From the NCBI RefSeq assembly GCF_938028775.1, contig NZ_CALIZG010000024.1, positions 124,001 through 188,000 of the forward strand: DNA of 64,000 bases, in the 5' to 3' direction. Shown piece by piece: positions 1 to 7,422 of this stretch; within the stretch, counting starts at the first letter, position 1, and each line of letters opens with the position of its first letter. The notes beneath the pieces were generated by a model, which worked only from the letters and a program-made list of their open reading frames with translations, made no database searches and was not told the DNA's origin. A program made the position numbers and the translations under genes. The stretch comes from Mogibacterium diversum_A (GTDB lineage: Bacteria; Bacillota; Clostridia; Peptostreptococcales; Anaerovoracaceae).

Positions 1-421
1 GCGACTTTACAACAAACGCATAAAGGAGTGTCATGTAACTCCCCTTAGCATTGGTGATTGACTCCATGAACTCAATTGATAAATCAAAAAGTCTAGGCCT
101 AAGCTGTTCCTCTTCAGTTGTTTTATCTATATACTCAAGAAGCTTTGAAGCAACCATATATCTATCTATATCTTCGCCGATTGAGTAATAGCTTTTCTTT
201 ACATCCGCATTATTGATATTGAAATAGTTTCGCCCTTTAAATATGTCATATTCCGCATATGTAAAAGGTCTTATAGCAAGCGCCGCCCTTCCTTTAGCAC
301 GCTCGTTAATACTTGTCCCCGCAGTTATTTTACCGTATCGCCTTGTGAAAAGCGTAATAATCCGTCTGTTATTGGCAATCTTGCTCTGACGAAGCACTAT
401 TCCTTCTGTATTAATAAGCAT
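1..421 (-). CDS. recO: DNA repair protein RecO, N-terminal part (runs off window)
   Basis: RecO mediates RecA loading on SSB-coated DNA in the RecFOR recombination pathway. Reading the minus strand from an ATG at 421 gives MLINTEGIVLRQSK followed by ITLFTRRYGKITAGTSI, the typical RecO N-terminal OB-fold opening (family knowledge). The frame stays open for 140 codons to the window edge, so the C-terminal half is missing only because the window ends. Only 2 bases separate the era stop from this start, so the two are probably co-transcribed and translationally coupled; era-recO is a common Firmicute order. Too truncated for any statement on completeness. Confidence 0.88.
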   Translation of the reverse strand, partial: MLINTEGIVLRQSKIANNRRIITLFTRRYGKITAGTSINERAKGRAALAIRPFTYAEYDIFKGRNYFNINNADVKKSYYSIGEDIDRYMVASKLLEYIDKTTEEEQLRPRLFDLSIEFMESITNAKGSYMTLLYAFVVKS

Positions 422-423
422 TC

Positions 424-1323
424 TTACTCATCCCTATATCCAAGATTTCTAATAACCCTGTCAGAATCACGCCACCGCTCTTTAACCTTTACCCAAAGCG
501 ACAGAAACACCTTGGTTCCAAGCAGCAATTCAATTTCTTCCCTTGCGCTCTTTCCAATACCTTTGAGTTTGCGTCCGCCCTTACCGATAATAATGCTCTT
601 GTGCGATGTGCGCTCGCAGCATATGACTGCACCGATTTCCGTGATGTGTGGTTTCTCTTCATATGACTCAATTTCAACGAAGATTCCATGTGGTACTTCT
701 TGATCTAGATATTGCAGTAGTTTTTCTCTAATTATCTCGCTTACTATGAACCTTTCAGGATGATCAGTCGCCATATCTTCAGGATAATACATTGGTCCTT
801 CGGCCATGTATTTCGTTAGGCATTTCATGAGTTTGTCTACGTTAGTGTCCTGAAGTGCCGAGATTCCAAAAATCTCATCGAATAGTCCACATTCATCATA
901 TCTATTATAAAGCTCAAGATATTCCTCAGGGCTAAGTAAATCCATCTTGTTGATTGCAAGCAGTTTCTTGCTATCTGACTGAGCTAGCATGTCTAAAATA
1001 TACTGGTCTCCCTTTCCGAACTTCTTAGCCCCATCTACGATAAGTAAGACCACATCAACCCCACCCATAGTGTTAACCGCAGTCTCGTTTATCGCTGCCC
1101 CCAGTTTATTTTTAGGCTTATGTATCCCAGGTGTGTCCAGAAAAATCATCTGGATGCCACTTCCCTCATCGTACTCGAGATCCGTGTAAATACCCGTAAT
1201 TCTATTTCTCGTCGTCTGTGGCTTGTCCGAGGTGATGGCAATTTTCTCACCTAGTACATTATTAAGAAGTGTAGATTTCCCCGCGTTAGGTCTTCCGATT
1301 ATTCCAATAAAACCTGATTTCAT
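424..1323 (-). CDS. era: GTPase Era (ribosome assembly)
   Basis: Essential GTPase that binds the 3' end of 16S rRNA and helps mature the 30S subunit at the membrane or ribosome. The N-terminal G domain shows GRPNAGKS (G1), DTPG (G3) and NKMD (G4). The C-terminal KH domain carries the RNA-binding IIGKGG loop and ends in NLGYRDE, typical for Era. An upstream in-frame ATG exists at 1338, but the GGAG at the right distance lies between the two, so MKSGFIG at 1323 (299 aa, the usual length) is preferred. It lies between ybeY and recO, a standard clostridial order. Confidence 0.97.
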   Translation of the reverse strand: MKSGFIGIIGRPNAGKSTLLNNVLGEKIAITSDKPQTTRNRITGIYTDLEYDEGSGIQMIFLDTPGIHKPKNKLGAAINETAVNTMGGVDVVLLIVDGAKKFGKGDQYILDMLAQSDSKKLLAINKMDLLSPEEYLELYNRYDECGLFDEIFGISALQDTNVDKLMKCLTKYMAEGPMYYPEDMATDHPERFIVSEIIREKLLQYLDQEVPHGIFVEIESYEEKPHITEIGAVICCERTSHKSIIIGKGGRKLKGIGKSAREEIELLLGTKVFLSLWVKVKERWRDSDRVIRNLGYRDE

Positions 1324-1418
1324 TAGTTCTCCATTCATTTTGATAGCAATAATTCCAGTTCTCTTATGTTTTTGAGAACACAGAAACTTACTGCTTATTA
1401 ACTTAATTAAAGAATCAC

Positions 1419-1946
1419 CTATCTTAAGATGTCTAGTGCCGTCATGATTTTTTCTTCATGTGCCCGCATCAATGACTTATCTTCTTCCTCCATGTGATCA
1501 TATCCTAGCAGATGAAGTATACTGTGCACGAAGAGGTATGTAACTTCGCGTCTAATGGATGTTCCATACTCCTTCGATTGACGTTCTGCTTGGTCAAGGC
1601 AAATAACCACATCACCTAGCGGAATATCTACGAGCGCCTCATCACCTTCTATTTCCGCAAGAATTTCATCAGTGCTTTCGAACTGCGGAAATGACAACAC
1701 GTCAGTGACCTTGTCTATGCCACGAAAATCTCTATTAATGTCCTTTATTTCATCCTCTGAAACAAGGGACACACCAATGTATAGTGGCAACTCCGACGCT
1801 CTGTCAAGCGCTTCTTCACTCATCTCACCGAGCAGCTCTGAGGATATTAGGTAGACTGCGGCCTCATGAATCAAATCTTTATCGATGCGTTCATCTATAT
1901 CAGCATCACCATATATAGCATCACTGTAGTTGATATCTAAAATCAT
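1419..1946 (-). CDS. ybeY: Endoribonuclease YbeY (rRNA maturation)
   Basis: Zinc-dependent single-strand endoribonuclease acting in 16S rRNA 3'-end maturation and 70S quality control. The 175-residue protein has the diagnostic zinc motif H-x3-H-x5-H in HSILHLLGYDH near residue 141, plus the conserved central run from VTDVLSFP through PLGDVVIC. The start codon overlaps the stop of the upstream phoH-like gene by 4 bases with GGGAG upstream, so translation is probably coupled. The N-terminus is about 20 residues longer than the shortest family members, normal for Firmicutes. Confidence 0.95.
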   Translation of the reverse strand: MILDINYSDAIYGDADIDERIDKDLIHEAAVYLISSELLGEMSEEALDRASELPLYIGVSLVSEDEIKDINRDFRGIDKVTDVLSFPQFESTDEILAEIEGDEALVDIPLGDVVICLDQAERQSKEYGTSIRREVTYLFVHSILHLLGYDHMEEEDKSLMRAHEEKIMTALDILR

Positions 1947-2944
1947 CGTTTACTCCCACCACGTCTGACATTCGTTCCGGAATTATTCGAGTCTTCATAA
2001 TCACTATAAGCCTTTATAATCCGCTTAACAAGCTCGTGCCTAACTACGTCCACCTCAGTTAAGTAGCTGAATTCGACGCCTTCCACACCAGATAGAACAC
2101 GCTTTGCCTCAACAAGACCGGACCCCGCGCCCTTCGGTAAATCTATCTGCGTAATGTCTCCAGTTACAACGACTTTTGAATTGAAGCCCATACGAGTTAA
2201 AAACATCTTCATCTGTTCACGCGTAGTATTCTGCGCTTCATCGAGTATGATAAATGAATTGTCAAGTGTACGACCTCTCATATAAGCTAGAGGTACAACC
2301 TCGATAACCCCACTTTCCTTGAGCCTAGCAGCCGTCTCTTGCCCAACTATCTCAAATATAGCATCGTATAGAGGTCTAAGATATGGGTCAACCTTATCCT
2401 GAAGGTCTCCTGGCAAGAAACCGAGGCTTTCGCCCGCCTCTACAGCAGGTCTGGCCAATATTATCCTCTCTACTTCTTTATTCTTAAGGGCATTAGCAGC
2501 AAGAGCACATGCTAAATACGTTTTTCCTGTACCCGCTGGACCGATGCCAAAAACCATGTCATTCCTTCGAATGGTGTCGATGTATCGTTTCTGCCCCTTA
2601 GTCTTTGGCCTAAGCGGCTTCCCCCTATGCGTGTAGCAGATTACATCATTTACCTGCTCTCTAGCATCAAAACTCTCGCCTTTCTGTTCAAGATCAATCA
2701 GGTAGTTAACCCTGCGCGCATCGATTTCTGGCTCAACTCGTAGATTCTCAACCATTCTATTAATTATATTTGCAGCTTTCAGGTTCTCCGTTCCTTTAAT
2801 AAAAAGCCCGTCATCTCGCATTACGATTGACGTGCCTGTAGCCTTTTCGACCTGCTTGATATTAGCATCAAGTGTGCCAAAAAGCTGTTCTCTATTAATA
2901 TCCTCTGGAATCTCAAATCTAACTATATCTTTACTATTATCCAT
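1943..2944 (-). CDS. PhoH-family ATPase (PhoL-like)
   Basis: P-loop ATPase of the PhoH/YbeZ family, typically encoded next to ybeY and thought to act with it in RNA metabolism; its exact biochemical role is unsettled in the literature. The 333 residues include a Walker A segment GPAGTGKTYLA (about 138-148), the conserved GYLR/PYLRPLYD-type region, and a Walker B IILDEAQN (about 233-240) followed by TREQMKMFLTRMG. A start at 2944 is supported by AAGGAAGAG upstream. It is the first gene of the phoH-ybeY-(era-recO) run and is separated from yqeY by a terminator. Confidence 0.93.
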   Translation of the reverse strand: MDNSKDIVRFEIPEDINREQLFGTLDANIKQVEKATGTSIVMRDDGLFIKGTENLKAANIINRMVENLRVEPEIDARRVNYLIDLEQKGESFDAREQVNDVICYTHRGKPLRPKTKGQKRYIDTIRRNDMVFGIGPAGTGKTYLACALAANALKNKEVERIILARPAVEAGESLGFLPGDLQDKVDPYLRPLYDAIFEIVGQETAARLKESGVIEVVPLAYMRGRTLDNSFIILDEAQNTTREQMKMFLTRMGFNSKVVVTGDITQIDLPKGAGSGLVEAKRVLSGVEGVEFSYLTEVDVVRHELVKRIIKAYSDYEDSNNSGTNVRRGGSKR

Positions 2945-3040
2945 GCACTCTTCCTTTGTAAATATTAACTATTATTATAGCTTTTTTAACTACTTATTAC
3001 AACGAAATGATACTTAACAAGCATTTGTAATTTCAATGAG

Positions 3041-3072
3041 ATAAAAAGAAAAAACAGGGCGTATGCCCTGTT
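3041..3072 (-). terminator. Intrinsic terminator after yqeY
   Basis: An 8-bp perfect stem AACAGGGC / GCCCTGTT with a 4-base loop (3053-3072) is followed on the minus strand by a T-rich run. It sits directly downstream of the yqeY stop and separates rpsU-yqeY from the phoH operon. Confidence 0.85.
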
Positions 3073-3088
3073 AGTTACATATTGATAG

Positions 3089-3541
3089 TTATTTGCTGAG
3101 GTATTCCTTAACCATTTTAGATACGAGAGAGCCATCAGCCTTGCCATGTAACCTAGCCATAGCCGCCTTCATCATAGCGCCCATGCTCTTCATGCTGCGT
3201 TCTATACCCTCTTCGTCTGCAATCTTTTCAACTGCAGCAAGGATTTCTTCTTCAGACATCTCCTCAGGGAGATATCTCTCGAGAACCTCTATTTCTTTCT
3301 TATAACCATCTAACAAGTCTGTCCTTCCAGCCTTCTCGAAATCAGCTAGCGCATCTCTACGCATCTTGAGCTGCTTCTTGATGATTGGAACGATGTCGGC
3401 GTCATCCTCAAGTGCGACCTTCTGATCTACTTCGTGCTGCTTAATAGCGGCTCTAACGAGGTTGACGGTCTCCTTGGTGGTGACGTCGTGTTCCTTCATA
3501 GCTGTCTTATAATCAGCCATCAACTGTTCTTTCAAACTCAC
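3089..3541 (-). CDS. yqeY: YqeY/GatB-domain protein
   Basis: Small protein with the GatB/Yqey tRNA-binding-type helical domain; conserved downstream of rpsU in Firmicutes, function not established. The chosen start is the GTG at 3541 (MSLKEQLMADYKTAMKEHD, 150 aa), which lies 8 bases after AGGAGG. The longer frame beginning at the GTG at 3550 would place that Shine-Dalgarno over its own start codon, so it is rejected. The C-terminal part shows the conserved pattern GAMMKAAMARLHGKADGS. It is followed by a strong terminator. Confidence 0.92.
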   Translation of the reverse strand: MSLKEQLMADYKTAMKEHDVTTKETVNLVRAAIKQHEVDQKVALEDDADIVPIIKKQLKMRRDALADFEKAGRTDLLDGYKKEIEVLERYLPEEMSEEEILAAVEKIADEEGIERSMKSMGAMMKAAMARLHGKADGSLVSKMVKEYLSK

Positions 3542-3560
3542 GCTCTTCACCTCCTAAGAC

Positions 3561-3740
3561 TTAAAACTTTCTTGCCTTCTTTCTGGCAGCTTCAGACTTC
3601 TTCTTACGCTTTACGCTTGGCTTCTCGTAATGCTCTCTCTTTCTGAGTTCGGACATTACTCCATCACGTGCACAAGATCTCTTAAATCTCTTGAGCGCGC
3701 TTTCCAAGCTCTCGTTTTCTCTAACGGTAACCTGTGCCAT
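3561..3740 (-). CDS. rpsU: 30S ribosomal protein S21
   Basis: Small basic 59-residue ribosomal protein (MAQVTVRENESLESALKRF..., ending in KKSEAARKKARKF) matching S21 throughout. S21 sits in the small subunit near the anti-Shine-Dalgarno region and aids initiation. The start at 3740 has GGAGGTGA nine bases upstream. It is too short for many ORF callers. It precedes yqeY with a 19-base gap to the preferred yqeY start, the usual rpsU-yqeY pair. Confidence 0.96.
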   Translation of the reverse strand: MAQVTVRENESLESALKRFKRSCARDGVMSELRKREHYEKPSVKRKKKSEAARKKARKF

Positions 3741-3831
3741 ATTACTAATTCACCTCCTGCCATTTCAGAGTGTTATGGACAAGCTTCGTCATAACGGATT
3801 GATTATAACATTTTCACTCGCTTAGTACAAG

Positions 3832-3882
3832 AAATAAAAAAGCGGAAGCCACTTTAGGCTAGACTTTATGCAAGCGACTTCC
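3832..3882 (-). terminator. Intrinsic terminator of nnr
   Basis: An 11-bp stem (arms 3844-3854 and 3872-3882, two G-U wobbles) with a long loop is followed by a six-T run on the minus strand, immediately downstream of the nnr stop. Confidence 0.8.
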
Positions 3883-3909
3883 ACAATTATTCAAATTACC
3901 TATAGATCC

Positions 3910-5427
3910 CTAAAAAAGATTATCCACTATATCACTGGCCATCATCTTTCTTCTAGCATCTTCACCGGTGTCAAGCTTATCCGCAGCATTACCATGAATC
4001 ATAACTCCGTACAAAAGGCTGTTATTAAGACTATTGCCTTGTGCTATAAGCGAAGCGATAGTGCCTGCAAGCACGTCTCCGGAACCTGCAGTAGCAAGGC
4101 CCGAATTGCCAAGCGTATTAAGGAACAACCTCTGGTCATTGCCGTTCAAAAGCGATATCAGCGACACATCAGATTTCACCACCATACTCACATTATAGTG
4201 CTGTGAGAACTTTTTAATAAATCCAACTCTGTTCTTATCAACGACCTTTATGTCCTCATCGCACAGCCTTGCCATCTCGCCAACATGCGGGGTTATGACA
4301 CATCTAGCTCTTCTCTTGCGGAAAGGTTTGAGATTTCGTGCGATAATATTAAGTGCGCCTGCATCGATTACTAGCTTTATCTCCATTGCAAGCAGCTGCT
4401 TAACGAGAATCCTACCTGTCGAATCTTCTTTTAGACCAGGTCCGATAAGGACAACATCAACGGAACCGGCAAAATCTGTCATAGCACCAATTATATCATC
4501 ATTCTTATATGGTACGACAACTGCCTCCGGAATAGCAACATTAAAATACCCAACGTACTTATTAGGGCAGAATATCTTAACCAGGCCACATCCACATCTA
4601 TATGCTGCTTTTGCAGCCAGCATACTTGCGCCCATCATCGCGTTAGGCCCAACAACAATTCCAACGGAACCGAATGTCCCCTTGTGCGAGCGTTCTTCAC
4701 GAGGAATTAGTGCAAGATGTCTAGTATCCTCTAAAAACTTCTTATCGCATATAAACAGTTTATCATCAATCGACGAGTATCCCGATTTAATAATACCGAT
4801 ATCTATTAATTTTACTTCTCCTGATACAACTCTTCCTTCACCGAAGAACATTCCCGTCTTGTAGTTTCCGAATGTCACTGTGAGATCAGCCTTAAACACA
4901 GCATCCATAATGCCGCCAGTCGTGCCATTAAGTCCTGAAGGAACATCAATAGCAACCTTGAAGCCTGACTTCGTGTTGAGATACTCGATAAACTTTGCAA
5001 AGTTAGCACCGAACCTCCTATTGAGTCCGATTCCAAAGATCCCATCTACAATCACGTCATAGCGCTGCTGCAGAATCTTGAGGTCATCTCTAGATCCTAA
5101 TCCATACATCCTAAAGGATTTGCTCATAGATGTTAAAATTCTTAGTTGGTCAGTGAACGCACGCGAAACCTTACTTCTATCTCCAACGAAGTAGACATTA
5201 ACAACATAACCCAAATGAATTAACCATCTTGCCACACAGAGACCATCTGCACCATTGTTGCCATGACCAACGACTACGAGCACTTCGGTGTCTTTATCAG
5301 AAAAGCGAGAAATAATCTCATTAACAAGTCCCCCAGCAGCATTCTCCATAAGAACTGCGCTTGGTATCCCCTTGCCAATCGTATATTCATCCATGTAACG
5401 CATAGCCTTCGCCGTCAATGCATACAT
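3910..5427 (-). CDS. nnr: Bifunctional NAD(P)H-hydrate epimerase / ADP-dependent dehydratase
   Basis: Repairs damaged NADHX/NADPHX: the N-terminal YjeF_N domain epimerises the hydrates and the C-terminal ribokinase-like domain dehydrates them using ADP. The N-terminal half shows GHGNNGADGLCVARWL and DGIFGIGLNR. The C-terminal half has VGPNAMMGASMLAAKAAYRCG, VIDAGALN and the catalytic GSGDVLAGTIASL near the end. The open frame reaches 5538, but the family start MYALTAKAMRYMDEY begins at 5427 behind a GAGGGG site, giving 505 aa, the normal bifunctional length. Single gene with its own terminator. Confidence 0.94.
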   Translation of the reverse strand: MYALTAKAMRYMDEYTIGKGIPSAVLMENAAGGLVNEIISRFSDKDTEVLVVVGHGNNGADGLCVARWLIHLGYVVNVYFVGDRSKVSRAFTDQLRILTSMSKSFRMYGLGSRDDLKILQQRYDVIVDGIFGIGLNRRFGANFAKFIEYLNTKSGFKVAIDVPSGLNGTTGGIMDAVFKADLTVTFGNYKTGMFFGEGRVVSGEVKLIDIGIIKSGYSSIDDKLFICDKKFLEDTRHLALIPREERSHKGTFGSVGIVVGPNAMMGASMLAAKAAYRCGCGLVKIFCPNKYVGYFNVAIPEAVVVPYKNDDIIGAMTDFAGSVDVVLIGPGLKEDSTGRILVKQLLAMEIKLVIDAGALNIIARNLKPFRKRRARCVITPHVGEMARLCDEDIKVVDKNRVGFIKKFSQHYNVSMVVKSDVSLISLLNGNDQRLFLNTLGNSGLATAGSGDVLAGTIASLIAQGNSLNNSLLYGVMIHGNAADKLDTGEDARRKMMASDIVDNLF

Positions 5428-5585
5428 AAAAACCCCTCTTCCTATCAAGACATAGTTTGCATAAATTATAGCATTTAAATTGTTTCCCTTCAATGATTCT
5501 AGACAGTACAATGTACAATATTTACAAATTTTATGCAATATAGTAGCATAGTTATAATATATTAAGAACTAATCAGGAGAAGAAA

Positions 5586-6344
5586 TTGGCACTTACAGAA
5601 CAGCAGATGCGCGATATCATTATCGCTGACAAACGAAAGAAGAAAATGCGCAGACGTCGTAGGCGCAAATATACATTTTTCATATCGCTCTTCTTAGTTC
5701 TATTTTTTGTGATCGGACTATACCGTAATAGAGACGTACTCGCCCCACCAAAGCTTGATCGCGGAGTAATTTTCATCGATCCTGGTCATGGTGGACATGA
5801 CCCAGGTTCTCAAACCAAGTCTCGAAAAGAAAAAGACGATACGCTTCGTATAGCACTACAAATAAAAAAAGAACTTAACAAGAAAAATTTTAAGGTCTAC
5901 CTAACTCGTGAGAATGATAGCTTTACCGAGAGGATTAAAATTGGAAAAATGGCTAACAGAAAAAAAGCCAAGCTTATGGTCTCAATTCATAGAAACAAAG
6001 CCGGAGATCCTAGAGCTCAAGGTGTAGAGGTCTTTCTTCCAAAGGATGATAATCCCAAAAGCCGATATCTCGGCAAACAGATTATGAAGCAGCTGCACGA
6101 TGAAGGCTTTGCGAAAAGACGCGTGCGTTCAGGAACACTCGTTAGCGAAAACAACGAGTACGACGAACTCAGTATCAATAAAATGCCTTCTTGCCTAGTT
6201 GAGATTGGTTTTATCAGCAATAAGCACGATAACAAGTTATTTGACAAGAACTTGAAAGGGAATGCAAAAGCCGTAGCAGATGCGATTGAAAAGACTTATT
6301 CTCATTACTACGAGAAAGATAAGAAGTCTAAGAAAGACAAATAG
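5586..6344 (+). CDS. Membrane-anchored N-acetylmuramoyl-L-alanine amidase (Amidase_3)
   Basis: Zinc amidase that cleaves the bond between MurNAc and the stem peptide. A basic cytoplasmic N-terminus (KRKKKMRRRRRRKYT) is followed by a transmembrane helix at about residues 27-47. The catalytic domain follows: IFIDPGHGGHDPG (first His), a conserved Glu region, VSIHRNKAG (second His) and SCLVEIGFISN (catalytic Glu). The start is a TTG at 5586, six bases after AGGAG; an ATG 21 bases downstream lacks a good site. It is divergent from nnr and has a strong terminator. Confidence 0.9.
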   Translation: MALTEQQMRDIIIADKRKKKMRRRRRRKYTFFISLFLVLFFVIGLYRNRDVLAPPKLDRGVIFIDPGHGGHDPGSQTKSRKEKDDTLRIALQIKKELNKKNFKVYLTRENDSFTERIKIGKMANRKKAKLMVSIHRNKAGDPRAQGVEVFLPKDDNPKSRYLGKQIMKQLHDEGFAKRRVRSGTLVSENNEYDELSINKMPSCLVEIGFISNKHDNKLFDKNLKGNAKAVADAIEKTYSHYYEKDKKSKKDK

Positions 6345-6351
6345 AAAGCAA

Positions 6352-6386
6352 AGAACTCGATTCTGCTGAATCGAGTTCTTTTTTAT
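6352..6386 (+). terminator. Intrinsic terminator after the amidase gene
   Basis: A perfect 12-bp stem AGAACTCGATTC / GAATCGAGTTCT with a 4-base loop is followed by a T run (6378-6384). Confidence 0.92.
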
Positions 6387-6452
6387 GCAACGATATTCTA
6401 CGCATCTATATGTCAATGTTAGTACCAGCTAGATATTTTTGTGAATCGAGCT

Positions 6453-7256
6453 CTAACCTCTCATAGCCGCTGATTTCTCTGTAGCTGCATTGGCACCTTC
6501 GATTACTGCGCTTCTGAAGTTGTTTGCTTCGAGTGTACGAACAGCCGCGATAGTAGTTCCTGCTGGTGAGCACACCATATCCTTAAGTTCACCCGGATGC
6601 TTGCCAGTTTCCATAACCATCTTAGCCGCACCATATACTGTCTGTGCAGCGAATTCATAGGCCTGTCTTCTAGGCATGCCTCCAACCACTGCCGCATCAG
6701 CAAGAGCCTCTATGAATAGGAATACGTAAGCTGGTCCACTGCCACTAATTCCAGTGACTACGTCAAATAGATTTTCTGGTATAATTTCAGCCTTTCCAAA
6801 GGCAGACAGGATACTAAGAGTAGTCTTAGTTTCTTCTTCACTTACGAACTCATTTGGGCAAGCTGCCGACATGCCTTCACCAACCTGAGCTGGTGTATTT
6901 GGCATTACGCGAACGAGTTTTACGTTTTTGTCACCGAAAGCTTTACCAAGATAGTCTAGTGTCACACCTGCTCCAATCGAGATGAACACGTGATTTTCCT
7001 TTACATGATCCTTTATTCCCTCGATTACCGGTGCATAATACTGCGGTTTTACAGTTAAGAATACGTAGTCACATTTTTCAAGTACATCTAGATTATTGTC
7101 TGTAACCTCTACTCCATTCTGTTCCTTAGTTTTAGTTCTTCCAAACTCAGTTGGATCTGCACCGATGATATCTTCAGGTTTGCAGACTCCAGCGCTGATG
7201 ATACCTCCCATCATCGCATTCGCCATAACCCCTGTGCCTATAAAGCCTATTTTCAT
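6453..7256 (-). CDS. proC: Pyrroline-5-carboxylate reductase
   Basis: Reduces delta1-pyrroline-5-carboxylate to L-proline with NAD(P)H. The 267-residue protein shows the N-terminal Rossmann motif GFIGTGVMANAM, the conserved VRVMPNTPAQVGEGM, and the C-terminal signature GSGPAYVFLFIEAL...AG.PR. It lies 166 bases downstream of hypD on the same strand. In hydroxyproline-reducing clostridia this pairing converts the HypD product into proline, so this copy is probably catabolic (proline as electron acceptor or nutrient) rather than the last step of glutamate-derived biosynthesis. Confidence 0.95.
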   Translation of the reverse strand: MKIGFIGTGVMANAMMGGIISAGVCKPEDIIGADPTEFGRTKTKEQNGVEVTDNNLDVLEKCDYVFLTVKPQYYAPVIEGIKDHVKENHVFISIGAGVTLDYLGKAFGDKNVKLVRVMPNTPAQVGEGMSAACPNEFVSEEETKTTLSILSAFGKAEIIPENLFDVVTGISGSGPAYVFLFIEALADAAVVGGMPRRQAYEFAAQTVYGAAKMVMETGKHPGELKDMVCSPAGTTIAAVRTLEANNFRSAVIEGANAATEKSAAMRG

Positions 7257-7302
7257 TTCTGCCTCCTAACGCACGCAAATACTATAAGTAAAGTGATATT
7301 AG

Positions 7303-7332
7303 CTGGATTGGCGCAGTCTCACGCCAATCCAG
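7303..7332 (-). other. Intercistronic hairpin between hypD and proC
   Basis: A perfect 11-bp inverted repeat (arms 7303-7313 and 7322-7332, 8-base loop) lies in the 166-base gap. No T run follows on either strand, so it is more like an mRNA stabiliser/processing hairpin or operator than a terminator. Confidence 0.6.
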
Positions 7333-7422
7333 TTAAGGTGTAATTATTTAGAATACACTGCGCATAGTCGCTTCATGTATTTATTATACATCGAAATTGC
7401 TTCTATACACGGTTTATCCCTC

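Noticed and set aside
3868..4206. Plus-strand frame over the nnr terminator and 3' end
   Set aside because: Antisense to a well-supported nnr gene; composition typical of a shadow frame.
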